A stretch of DNA of 42,855 nucleotides from an uncultured bacterium. GTDB taxonomy: Bacteria > Bacillota > Clostridia > Oscillospirales > Acutalibacteraceae. The stretch lies in assembly GCA_949293385.1 (NCBI GenBank), contig CASFDQ010000005.1, forward strand, positions 1-42,855. Reading direction: 5' to 3'. The notes beneath the pieces are model-generated. The model saw only the letters and a list, made by a program, of their open reading frames with translations, searched no databases and was not told where the DNA came from. Positions 18,504 to 26,477 of the stretch are shown here, in pieces; the first letter of the stretch is position 1, and each line of letters begins with the position of its first letter. A program made the translations under genes and the position numbers.

Positions 18504-19934
18504 ATGACCTACGACGTACTCATTGCAGGAGCAGGAGTAATTGGCGGAATGGTAGCAAGAGAGCTTTCTAAGTATAAACTTTCGGTCTGCCTTATAGAGA
18601 AAGAAAACGACGTTGCCATGGGCGCTTCAAAGGCAAATTCGGGTATAATTCACGGCGGCTTCGACCCCGAGCCCGACACCCTAAAGGCGAAACTTAACGT
18701 AAGCGGTGTCGATATGTTATACGAGGCCGCAAAAGAGCTAAGCGTTCCCTTTAAGAATAACGGTTCTCTTGTTTGTGCCTTCGGTGCCGACGAGGAGCCT
18801 GCTATTTACGAGCTTTTTGAGCGCGGTATAAAAAACGGCGTTAAGAATATGAGGATACTTTCGGGCGACGAAGCGAGAATAGAGGAGCCCCGTCTTTCCG
18901 ACGCTTGTACCTTGGCCCTTTTTATTCCTACTGCGGGAATTATCTGCCCTTATCAGCTAACCGTCGCTTCTATCGGTAACGCTATGGATAACGGGGTCGA
19001 GCTTAAAACTAATTTTGAAATTTCAAAAATAGAGCGTGGCGAGATATTTACCCTTACTTCAAAGAAGGGTGAGACCTTAAATGGTAAATACCTTATCAAC
19101 TGCGCAGGCTGCTATTCCGATAAGGTTGCCGAAATGGCAGGGGACTGCAACTTTACCATAATCCCCCGCGCAGGAGAATATCTTCTTATCGATAAGACCG
19201 AGGGTGAAACGGTGACCCATACTGTTTTTCAGGTTCCCTCTAAGGAAGGAAAAGGAATCTTGGTTACCCCGACCGCCGACGGAAATCTCCTTACCGGCCC
19301 TACCGCAGGTGTCGTAGAAAGCCCCGAGCATACCGAAATTACGCAAAAGGGTATCGATACCGTTTTAAAGCTTGCTTCCAAAAGCGTTCCCGACGTAAAC
19401 TTCCGTCAGGTCATAACCTCCTTCTCAGGAGTCCGCTCCTCCGATAAAAAGGGCGATTTTATAATCGAAGCCTCAAAGAAGGTAGAAGGCCTTATAAACG
19501 TTGCCGCTATCGATTCCCCCGGACTTTCCTCTTGTGTTGCTATTGCCGGATATGTTGTAGATATAATGGTAGATATCGGCGCCGAGCTTACCGCAAAGGA
19601 TAGCTGGGACGGCAGACGCGAAAAAACTCACGCCTTCCGCGAAATGTCGGATGAGGAAAAGGACGCCTATATTAAGAAAAATCCCGCCTACGGTAAGATC
19701 GTATGTCGCTGTGAGACAATAACCGAAGGTGAGATCCTCGACGCTATCCGCCGCAATCCCAAGGCTCCCGATATGGACGGAGTCAAGCGCAGAACGAGAG
19801 CAGGAATGGGCCGTTGTCAGGGCGGCTTCTGTTCTCCCTACGTTATGAAGCTTATCGCGAAGGAGCAGGGAATACCTATGGAGCAGGTAACCAAAAAGGG
19901 CGAAGGCTCCTACGTCGTAACAGGAAAGATTTAG
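18504..19934 (+). CDS. FAD-dependent glycerol-3-phosphate dehydrogenase-like protein with C-terminal [2Fe-2S] domain
   Basis: 476 residues. The N-terminal DAO-type FAD domain has the dinucleotide motif GAGVIGGMVAREL and the GASKANSGIIHGGFD segment seen in GlpA/LhgO-type oxidoreductases. The C-terminal BFD-like domain binds [2Fe-2S] through Cys401, Cys403, Cys438 and Cys443 (VCRCETITEGE and GRCQGGFCSP). Directly after glpP and before the second flavoprotein and DUF1667, it is best read as the catalytic subunit of a multi-subunit anaerobic glycerol-3-phosphate dehydrogenase (GlpA-like), oxidising glycerol-3-phosphate to dihydroxyacetone phosphate. Another hydroxy-acid substrate cannot be excluded from sequence alone. 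AGAGGAGAAAAG precedes the ATG. Confidence 0.82.
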   Translation: MTYDVLIAGAGVIGGMVARELSKYKLSVCLIEKENDVAMGASKANSGIIHGGFDPEPDTLKAKLNVSGVDMLYEAAKELSVPFKNNGSLVCAFGADEEPAIYELFERGIKNGVKNMRILSGDEARIEEPRLSDACTLALFIPTAGIICPYQLTVASIGNAMDNGVELKTNFEISKIERGEIFTLTSKKGETLNGKYLINCAGCYSDKVAEMAGDCNFTIIPRAGEYLLIDKTEGETVTHTVFQVPSKEGKGILVTPTADGNLLTGPTAGVVESPEHTEITQKGIDTVLKLASKSVPDVNFRQVITSFSGVRSSDKKGDFIIEASKKVEGLINVAAIDSPGLSSCVAIAGYVVDIMVDIGAELTAKDSWDGRREKTHAFREMSDEEKDAYIKKNPAYGKIVCRCETITEGEILDAIRRNPKAPDMDGVKRRTRAGMGRCQGGFCSPYVMKLIAKEQGIPMEQVTKKGEGSYVVTGKI

Positions 19935-19946
19935 GAGAATAGTCAA

Positions 19947-21194
19947 ATGACAGAGCATGATATAGTAATAATCGGCGGCGGCCCCGCAGGAATGGCCGCC
20001 GCCGTAGCCGCATTTGATGCGGGAATAAAAGATACCGTTATTCTCGACCGCGAGGATACCTTGGGCGGAATCCTTCGTCAGTGTATACATAACGGCTTCG
20101 GACTTCATAAATTAGGCCGTGAGCTTACGGGCCCCGAATATGCCGCAGTTTATGCAAAACAGGTAGAAGAAAGAGGTATAAAGGTCTATACCGAAACAAT
20201 GGTTACCGACCTCTCCGCCGATAAGATAGTTACCGCATCAAGCCGCGAAGGTATTTTAAAGATAAAAGCCAAGGCCGTAATACTTGCTATGGGATGCCGC
20301 GAGCGTAGCCGCGGTGCCCTTAATATCTGCGGAACCCGTCCTGCAGGAATCTTCAGTGCAGGTACTGCGCAGAAGCTTATAAACTGCGAGGGCTACGGAG
20401 TAGGTAAAAGGGTAGTTATCTTAGGCTCGGGCGATATCGGACTTATTATGGCCCGCCGTATGTCCTTAGAGGGGGCAAAGGTCGAGGCTGTTTGCGAAAT
20501 AATGCCCTATTCGGGAGGTCTTACCCGTAATATCGTTCAGTGTCTTGAGGATTTCGGCATCCCCCTATACCTCAGTACCACCGTTGCCGAAATTCACGGA
20601 AATCGCCGCCTTGAGGGAGTTACTATTGCCGAGGTAGGAGCCGATAGAAGGCCTATAGAGGAGACGAAACGCTATATACCCTGCGATACTTTGCTCCTGT
20701 CGGTGGGTCTTATCCCCGAAAATGAGCTTACACGAAGCGCAGGGATTCCTATCGATCCCGTAACAAACGGTGCTGTCGTCGACGAAAACCGTCAGACCGC
20801 TGTACCCGGAATATTCGCCTGCGGTAACGTGCTTCAGGTTCACGACCTTGTAGACTACGTTTCCGACGAGGCCGAAATTGCAGGTCACGGCGCCGCAGAA
20901 TTTGTGAAAGGTACGATGTCCGGCGCGAAAACCCTCGATACTAAGGCAGGCTTCGGCGTTCGTTACGTCCTGCCTCAGAAGGTAAGCGTCGACCCCGCCA
21001 AAGACACGTCTCTCTTTCTCAGAGTCTCAAACCCCTACGGAAAGGTTCGCTTTACCGTAAGCTCGGGGGATGAGGTTCTGGCAACCGCCGTCAGACTTAA
21101 AGCCGTACCCGGCGAAATGGAGAAGATAAATATTCCCGCCGATAAGCTTGCCGCCGCGACGGATACCGTCACCGTATCATTGGAGGAACTGTAA
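19947..21194 (+). CDS. FAD/NAD(P)-dependent oxidoreductase, second subunit of the glp complex
   Basis: 415 residues, a two-dinucleotide-fold flavoprotein. The FAD motif is VIIGGGPAGMAAAVAA and the NAD motif is VVILGSGDIGLIMARR; GIFACGNVLQVHDLVD is the C-terminal FAD motif. It resembles the pyridine-nucleotide subunits of HcnB, opine oxidase and clostridial glp operons. It probably passes electrons between the preceding FAD/[2Fe-2S] subunit and NAD(H). It follows that gene by 12 bp and its stop overlaps the DUF1667 start (TAATG). Confidence 0.82.
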   Translation: MTEHDIVIIGGGPAGMAAAVAAFDAGIKDTVILDREDTLGGILRQCIHNGFGLHKLGRELTGPEYAAVYAKQVEERGIKVYTETMVTDLSADKIVTASSREGILKIKAKAVILAMGCRERSRGALNICGTRPAGIFSAGTAQKLINCEGYGVGKRVVILGSGDIGLIMARRMSLEGAKVEAVCEIMPYSGGLTRNIVQCLEDFGIPLYLSTTVAEIHGNRRLEGVTIAEVGADRRPIEETKRYIPCDTLLLSVGLIPENELTRSAGIPIDPVTNGAVVDENRQTAVPGIFACGNVLQVHDLVDYVSDEAEIAGHGAAEFVKGTMSGAKTLDTKAGFGVRYVLPQKVSVDPAKDTSLFLRVSNPYGKVRFTVSSGDEVLATAVRLKAVPGEMEKINIPADKLAAATDTVTVSLEEL

Positions 21195-21541
21195 TGACAA
21201 AGAATCTTATCTGTATTATATGTCCGCGAGGCTGTGCGCTGACGGCCGAAATAAACGGTGACGAGGTAAAGGTCTCGGGTCAGGGCTGTATAAGAGGCGA
21301 AAAATACGCTATCGACGAATGTGTCAGCCCCGTTCGTACCGTAACCTCTGTAATAAGGGTCTCAAACCGCGAGGATACTATGGTCTCCTGCAAGACCGAA
21401 GCCCCTATCCCCAAGGCCAAGATCTTCGAGGCTATGGATATCATCCGAAAGACAACCGTAAAAGCTCCTGTTGCAATTGGTGACGTTTTGTGCGATAATG
21501 TGTTTGGCACCAAGGTCATCGCAACAAAGGAGATAAAATAA
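21194..21541 (+). CDS. DUF1667 protein, small cysteine-rich partner
   Basis: 115 residues, matching DUF1667. The N-terminus has ICIICPRGCAL (a C-x2-C-x3-C arrangement) and QGCIRGEKYAIDE. A later cysteine is in DVLCDNVFG. The four N-terminal cysteines suggest an iron-sulfur or zinc site. Its constant place after the GlpA-like and GlpB-like genes suggests a third subunit, comparable in role to GlpC or HcnA, but this is inference from context. Overlaps at both ends are TAATG. Confidence 0.8.
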   Translation: MTKNLICIICPRGCALTAEINGDEVKVSGQGCIRGEKYAIDECVSPVRTVTSVIRVSNREDTMVSCKTEAPIPKAKIFEAMDIIRKTTVKAPVAIGDVLCDNVFGTKVIATKEIK

Positions 21542-22341
21542 TGGACGTAACAAAATTTAAAGATATAAAGCTCTTTCTTTTCGATATGGACGGTACCCTC
21601 TATCTGGGTAACCGTCTGTACGATTTTACGAAGGAGCTTCTTTCTACTATTAAGTCGACGGGTCGCCGCTATATGTTTATGACCAACAACTCTTCTAAAA
21701 GCATTGTCGACTATATTAAAAAGCTTGAAAAACTCGGAATTCCTGCCGAAAGGGAGGATTTCATCACCTCCTCGCAGGCCACCGCCTACTATCTTAAAAA
21801 GTATTATCCGAATTATAAGCTCTACGTCTGCGGTACGAAGTCTCTTGTAAAAGAGCTCGAGACCGAGGGCTTTTATGTCACCGAAGATCTCGACGAGGTC
21901 GAATGTATCGTCCTCGGCAACGATCAGGAGCTTACCTTCAAAAAACTGGAGGATATCTGCAAGCTCCTTCTTGCCCGCGACCTTCCCTATATCGCAACCA
22001 ACCCCGACTACGTTTGCCCAACCGAGTTTGGAAGCGTTCCCGACTGCGGAAGCTTTATCGATATGCTTTATAACTGCGTTAAAAAGCGTCCCGTCGTTAT
22101 CGGAAAGCCCGAGCCCCTTATGCCGATCCTCGCTATGGAGCGTACCGGATACAAAAAGGAAGAGACCGCCGTTATCGGTGACCGCCTTTATACCGACGTT
22201 AAAAGCGGTGTAAACGCAGGAGCCGTAAGTGTCCTCGTCCTTTCGGGCGAAGCTACCCTTGACGACCTTAAGGATTCCGATGTTACCCCCGATATTATTC
22301 TCGACGACTGCGGCGCGATAATCGGGCAGATAAAGGAGTAA
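21541..22341 (+). CDS. HAD-IIA family sugar/glycerol-phosphate phosphatase
   Basis: 266 residues, HAD superfamily with a C2A cap (NagD/AraL-like). Motif I is LFDMDGTLYLG, motif II is MTNNSSKS, motif III includes VIGKPEPLM, motif IV is VIGDRLYTDVKSG. The family includes phosphoglycolate and glycerol-3-phosphate phosphatases. Start and stop overlap places it as the last gene of the glp operon, so a role in removing glycerol-3-phosphate or a toxic side product is plausible. The substrate is not established by sequence. Confidence 0.85.
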   Translation: MDVTKFKDIKLFLFDMDGTLYLGNRLYDFTKELLSTIKSTGRRYMFMTNNSSKSIVDYIKKLEKLGIPAEREDFITSSQATAYYLKKYYPNYKLYVCGTKSLVKELETEGFYVTEDLDEVECIVLGNDQELTFKKLEDICKLLLARDLPYIATNPDYVCPTEFGSVPDCGSFIDMLYNCVKKRPVVIGKPEPLMPILAMERTGYKKEETAVIGDRLYTDVKSGVNAGAVSVLVLSGEATLDDLKDSDVTPDIILDDCGAIIGQIKE

Positions 22342-22351
22342 AAAAGATGTT

Positions 22352-22400
22352 AGATACTGTAAAACCGCCTGAAGCTTAGCTTTCAGGCGGTTTTGTATCT
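22352..22400. terminator. Bidirectional terminator between the glp operon and the ABC exporter operon
   Basis: AAAACCGCCTGAA (22361-22373) and TTCAGGCGGTTTT (22382-22394) form a 13-bp stem with A- and T-runs at the ends, so it works on both strands. An outer AGATAC/GTATCT pair (22395-22400 on the right) extends it around a small bulge. It serves the convergent genes ending at 22341 and 22400. Confidence 0.88.
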
Positions 22401-24193
22401 TAGTCAAACTGTGCGTTATAAAGTGCCTTATAATGACTGTCGTAGCTCATAAGGGCGTTATGGTTGCCCTGCTCAACGATATCTCCGTCCTTAACGACTA
22501 AAATATTATCGGCGTTTTGTATGGTCGAAAGTCGGTGGGCTATAACGAAGCAGGTCTTACCCTTCATAAGATTGCACATAGCGCTCTGTATAAGCTTTTC
22601 GGTGCGGGAGTCGACGTTGGAGGTCGCCTCGTCGAGAATAAGCATCTGGGCCTTTGAAAGCATAGCTCTGGCTATGGTGAGAAGCTGCTTCTGACCCTTC
22701 GATATGGTCGTTCCGTCGTCGGAAAGTACCGTGTCGTAGCCATAGGGAAGCTTTTCGATAAAGGAATGTATATGTGCCGCCTTTGCCGCCGCGATAATTT
22801 CCTCGTCGGTAGCGTCGGTTCGGCTGTAGGCGATGTTATCCCTAACCGTGCCGTGGAATAGCCAGGTGTCCTGCAGTACCATACTGTATGCCCCTCGAAG
22901 AGAAGCTCTGCTTATATCCTTTATCGGATGCCCGTCGATAAGAATTTCGCCCGAATCTATGTCGTAAAACCGCATAAGCAGGTTTATAATGGTCGTCTTT
23001 CCCGCGCCCGTAGGTCCTACTATGGCAACGACGCTTCCGGGGTCGGCCCTGAAAGAAAGATCGTGTATGATGGTGCGCTCCTTATCATATCCGAAGCTTA
23101 CGTTTTTAAGCTCAACGAGACCGTCAACATCTTTAAGCTCTATCGCGTTTTTGCCGTCCTTCGGCTCGGGCTCCTCGTCGATAAGTCTGAAAACTCGCTC
23201 GGCCGCCGTTGTAGCCGACTGAAGCTCGCTTATAATGTTGGCGAATTCGTTTATAGGTCCCGAAAAACGTCTTGAATAAAGAACGAAGGAGGAAATATCT
23301 CCGAGCAGGATCTTGCCTCCAAAGAAAAGCAGAGCTCCGAGCACGCTTACAAGGGCAAGGGAGAGGTTGTTTATAAGATTCATACTGGGGCCCATAAAGG
23401 AGCCGTAATAATCGGCCTTAAAATAGCTCTGAACCGCCTTTTCGTTGTGCTCGTCGAAGCGCGCACACATTTCTTCCTCGCGGTTATAGGCCTTTACCGT
23501 CTTTTGCCCCGAAAGTATTTCTTCAACGTAGCCGTTAAGCTCGCCGAGCTTTTCGTTTCGGTCTCTGAAAAGGGGACGGACCCTCTTGCTCATATATCCC
23601 GTAAACAGAAAGGAAAGGGGAATGGTAATAATAAATACCGATACGAGTGCAGGGGATATTACAATCATCATTATAAGACTGCCCAGAACCGTTATTACCG
23701 AGGAGCATATCTGAACGAAATCGGTAGAAAGGGAGGTGTTTACCGTATCGATATCGTAGGAGATTCGGTTTATAAGGTCACCGATCTGATGCTTATCGAA
23801 AAAGCCGACGGGGAGCCTTGTGAAATGGTCGAAAAGATCCTTTCGCATAGCCATTGCGACCTTGCGTCCGAGTCTTATCATAATTATATTAAGTACGAAG
23901 GAAAAGCCTGCGCTTATAAGGTAGAATATAAGCATTAGTCCGCAGTAAAGGGCCACTGTTCCGAAATCGACCTTGTCTTTTCCGACAATGGCGTTTATGG
24001 CGTTGCCCGAAAGCTTCGGACCGACGAGGGCCAAAAGATTTCCCGTAATGGCCAGAAAGGTTGCAAGTATAAGGGTGCCTTTAAAGCGGTAAAGATATTT
24101 CCAAAGCCTTTTTAAAACGGCCTTCTGACGCTTCAAGGATACGGGCTCCTTTTCTCCCGCAGGCATTTTTCCGATTGTGACCGGTGCTGCCAT
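22400..24193 (-). CDS. ABC exporter subunit with canonical catalytic site (half of a heterodimer)
   Basis: 597 residues: an N-terminal six-helix transmembrane domain and a C-terminal ATPase. Walker A is GPTGAGKTT, Walker B ends LILDEATSNVD with the catalytic Glu, and the signature motif is the degenerate ISKGQ instead of LSGGQ. The partner shows the opposite pattern, so the two form a heterodimer like BmrCD or TM287/288. The start is placed at ATG 24193, which overlaps the partner's stop (TAATG) and follows GGAGGTGGAG. An upstream in-frame ATG at 24244 lies inside the partner. Probably exports a drug, lipid or peptide; substrate unknown. Confidence 0.92.
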   Translation of the reverse strand: MAAPVTIGKMPAGEKEPVSLKRQKAVLKRLWKYLYRFKGTLILATFLAITGNLLALVGPKLSGNAINAIVGKDKVDFGTVALYCGLMLIFYLISAGFSFVLNIIMIRLGRKVAMAMRKDLFDHFTRLPVGFFDKHQIGDLINRISYDIDTVNTSLSTDFVQICSSVITVLGSLIMMIVISPALVSVFIITIPLSFLFTGYMSKRVRPLFRDRNEKLGELNGYVEEILSGQKTVKAYNREEEMCARFDEHNEKAVQSYFKADYYGSFMGPSMNLINNLSLALVSVLGALLFFGGKILLGDISSFVLYSRRFSGPINEFANIISELQSATTAAERVFRLIDEEPEPKDGKNAIELKDVDGLVELKNVSFGYDKERTIIHDLSFRADPGSVVAIVGPTGAGKTTIINLLMRFYDIDSGEILIDGHPIKDISRASLRGAYSMVLQDTWLFHGTVRDNIAYSRTDATDEEIIAAAKAAHIHSFIEKLPYGYDTVLSDDGTTISKGQKQLLTIARAMLSKAQMLILDEATSNVDSRTEKLIQSAMCNLMKGKTCFVIAHRLSTIQNADNILVVKDGDIVEQGNHNALMSYDSHYKALYNAQFD

Positions 24194-25920
24194 TATACTC
24201 CACCTCCCATCTGTGTTTCGGCTATTTCGCGGTACATTTCGCATTCTCTCATAAGGGTCTCGTGATCGCCGCAGGCAACCGTTTCCCCGTTGTCCAGAAG
24301 AAGTATTACGTCACTGTTCATAACCGACGAAACTCTCTGAGCTACGATGACCGTGGTAGGCGAGGGTTCAAGGCTTCCGATAGCTGCTCTGAGCGCCGAA
24401 TCGGTCTTATAATCGAGGGCAGAGGAGGCGTCGTCGAGAATAAGTATCTCGGGGTTTCCCGCAAGGGCGCGGGCTACAAGAAGTCTTTGCCGCTGACCTC
24501 CCGAAAGGTTATGACCCGACATATCGAGCTGATAATCGAGACCTCTTTCGTTTACGAAATCGCCTGCCTGAGCGTTTATGACCGCCTCGTTTATTTCCTC
24601 GGTGGTTACCTCTCGCTCAAAGCGTAGGTTGTCCTCAACCGTACCGGCATACAGAAAATCGTTCTGCATTGCGATACCAAATCTGCTTCTGAGCTCCTTT
24701 GAGCTCATTTTTCTTATGTCTTTACCGTCAATGTAAATGCTTCCGCTTTGCGGGTCGTAAAATCTCATAAGAAGCTTTATAAGGGTAGTCTTTCCCGAGC
24801 CTGTAGCGCCTATTATACCGAGAGTCCCGCCCTTTTTTAGGCTTACCGAAATATTGTGAAGATTATCCTTAATTCCATTATAGGAAAAGCAGACCTTGTC
24901 TAAAACTATCTTATTTTCGGTTTCTATATCCTCGCCGGGAGCGGCGTCAGAGAAAATTTCCTGCTCGTCCTTTTCGTCTAATACCTCGGCAATTCGGTTC
25001 ATACTGGCGATTCCCTTTGAGCACATAACGAAGAGCCTCGTTACCGCCATCATCGCGTTAAGTATAATGGTAAAATAACTCATAAAGGCGATTATTTTAC
25101 CAACCTCCGAAAGCCCTGCGTCGACCCGTATTGCGCCGACGAAAATTACCGCTACAAGTCCTGCGTTTAAAAGTATCTGCATAACGGGACTCGTAATTCC
25201 CATAATAATTGCGGCCGACATATCGTTTTTACCGACCTCGTTGTTGCTTTCCTCAAAGCGTTCCTTTTCAAAATCGGTTTTTGAAAGAGCCTTTACGACC
25301 CTTACTCCGACGATATTTTCGCGAACTATGCGAACCATCTTGTCGGTGCTTGACTGAACCTTGTCGTAAAGGGGAATACCTTTTTTGGAAACGAAGTAAA
25401 CGACGAAGCCGATTATGGGAAGGGCGCAAAGAAGTACGCAGGTAAGCACAGGCTCCATAGAAAATGTCATTATAACTCCGCCTATAAGAAGAATAGGGGC
25501 GCGGATACCCATTCTCTGCATCATTCCGACCATTCGGTGAATGTTATAGGTATCTCCCGTAAGGCGCATTTCTAAGGTAGGAATAGAAAAATCGTTTATC
25601 TGCTTTTCCGAAAGGTTTATTGTCTTTCTGAAAAGATCCGAGCGCATCTGTTTAACCGCGTCACGGGTAGTGGAAGCGGCAATTCGGTTTGCGACGATAT
25701 TACCTATCCAGGCAATCGCGGCGCAGAGTATCATAACTCCGCCCCAGATAAATATCGTCCGAATTTCTCCGCTCTTCTTCGACTCGGGAACTACGTTATC
25801 GAGAAGATGTGCGAGAATATAGGGAAGAAAGAGATCCATTATCGAGCCGACAAACTTGATTATGGTTCCGACCGTCATCATTCCCGCAACCGGCTTTAAA
25901 TAATAAAACAGCTTTCTCAT
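24193..25920 (-). CDS. ABC exporter subunit with degenerate catalytic site (half of a heterodimer)
   Basis: 575 residues, transmembrane plus ATPase domains. Walker A is GATGSGKTT and the signature motif is a normal LSGGQRQR, but Walker B ends LILDDASSALD, with Asp in place of the catalytic Glu. This is the degenerate-site partner of the next gene. The ATG at 25920 overlaps the MarR stop by ATGA, so regulator and exporter are translated together and probably co-induced by the exported compound. Confidence 0.92.
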   Translation of the reverse strand: MRKLFYYLKPVAGMMTVGTIIKFVGSIMDLFLPYILAHLLDNVVPESKKSGEIRTIFIWGGVMILCAAIAWIGNIVANRIAASTTRDAVKQMRSDLFRKTINLSEKQINDFSIPTLEMRLTGDTYNIHRMVGMMQRMGIRAPILLIGGVIMTFSMEPVLTCVLLCALPIIGFVVYFVSKKGIPLYDKVQSSTDKMVRIVRENIVGVRVVKALSKTDFEKERFEESNNEVGKNDMSAAIIMGITSPVMQILLNAGLVAVIFVGAIRVDAGLSEVGKIIAFMSYFTIILNAMMAVTRLFVMCSKGIASMNRIAEVLDEKDEQEIFSDAAPGEDIETENKIVLDKVCFSYNGIKDNLHNISVSLKKGGTLGIIGATGSGKTTLIKLLMRFYDPQSGSIYIDGKDIRKMSSKELRSRFGIAMQNDFLYAGTVEDNLRFEREVTTEEINEAVINAQAGDFVNERGLDYQLDMSGHNLSGGQRQRLLVARALAGNPEILILDDASSALDYKTDSALRAAIGSLEPSPTTVIVAQRVSSVMNSDVILLLDNGETVACGDHETLMRECEMYREIAETQMGGGV

Positions 25921-26339
25921 TCTTCGCTCTCCTTTGCTGCCTGAAGCGCCTTGTCCAAAAGCTCCTTTAGCTTTTCGGTTTCGTCCTCGCTGAGGTTTTT
26001 GAGGATCACCTTGTTCCAGTCCTCTATGACCGAAGCCACCGTCTCACGGGATCTCAGGAGCTTTTCGGTAGGGTATACCCTGCAAACTCTTTCGTCCTCG
26101 GGGTCTTTTCTTATTTCTATCATCTCGGCACCTTTTAGCTTTTCAAGCTGCCTCGTTACGTTGCTTTTATTTACGTGAAGATGCTTTGCTATCTCGTCCT
26201 GGCGGCAGCCCTCGTGACGGCAGATATAGAATAAATAGGGGTACTGAACTCCTCTGAGCCCCGTCTCGTTTTCGGCGCGGTTATAAAACTGCAGAGCGAA
26301 GCGGTGAAGGACGCTTATATATCCCGATACGTGTCGCAT
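25917..26339 (-). CDS. MarR-family transcriptional regulator
   Basis: 140 residues, winged helix-turn-helix. The recognition region includes GCRQDEIAKHLHVNKSNVTRQLEKL and the wing has IEIRKDPEDERVCRVYPTEK. MarR proteins usually repress their own operon and release DNA on binding a small molecule. I place the start at ATG 26339, preceded by TTGGAGGTT. A longer in-frame ATG at 26375 would put the operator palindrome inside the gene. First gene of the exporter operon. Confidence 0.9.
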   Translation of the reverse strand: MRHVSGYISVLHRFALQFYNRAENETGLRGVQYPYLFYICRHEGCRQDEIAKHLHVNKSNVTRQLEKLKGAEMIEIRKDPEDERVCRVYPTEKLLRSRETVASVIEDWNKVILKNLSEDETEKLKELLDKALQAAKESEE

Positions 26340-26359
26340 AAAAACCTCCAAGCCTAAAT

Positions 26360-26379
26360 TTAGTTGCGTTTGCAACTAA
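26360..26379 (-). promoter_or_regulatory. MarR-type operator palindrome
   Basis: TTAGTTGC-GTTT-GCAACTAA is a perfect 8-bp inverted repeat, continued by imperfect A/T symmetry. The GTTGC/GCAAC core is typical of MarR-family sites. It lies just downstream of the minus-strand -10 box and covers the predicted start site (about 26377), ideal for autorepression. Confidence 0.8.
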
Positions 26380-26383
26380 TTTT

Positions 26384-26412
26384 AGTATAAATCGACATCG
26401 CTTCAATGTCAA
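26384..26412 (-). promoter_or_regulatory. Promoter of the MarR-ABC exporter operon
   Basis: Read on the minus strand: TTGACA (26412-26407), 17 bp, TATACT (26389-26384). A near-consensus promoter immediately upstream of the palindrome at 26360-26379. Confidence 0.85.
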
Positions 26413-26420
26413 CAAAAATA

Positions 26421-26449
26421 TGGACAAAAATCTTATATTATGATAAAAT
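26421..26449 (+). promoter_or_regulatory. Promoter of the flavodiiron protein gene
   Basis: TGGACA (26421-26426), 17 bp, TAAAAT (26444-26449). It is back-to-back with the exporter promoter, the two -35 boxes being 8 bp apart. The predicted start near 26456 supports the TTG start at 26478 and excludes the upstream ATG at 26406. Confidence 0.7.
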
Positions 26450-26477
26450 ATTTTTAAAACTAACCGAGGTGTTTATT

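Noticed and set aside
21280..22407. 375-codon minus-strand open frame across the DUF1667 and HAD genes
   Set aside because: Antisense to two genes with clear family motifs; it also crosses the bidirectional terminator.
26406..26477. Upstream ATG extension of the flavodiiron gene
   Set aside because: It lies upstream of the predicted promoter, encodes an unconserved Lys/Ile-rich leader, and has no ribosome-binding site; TTG 26478 has GAGGTG.
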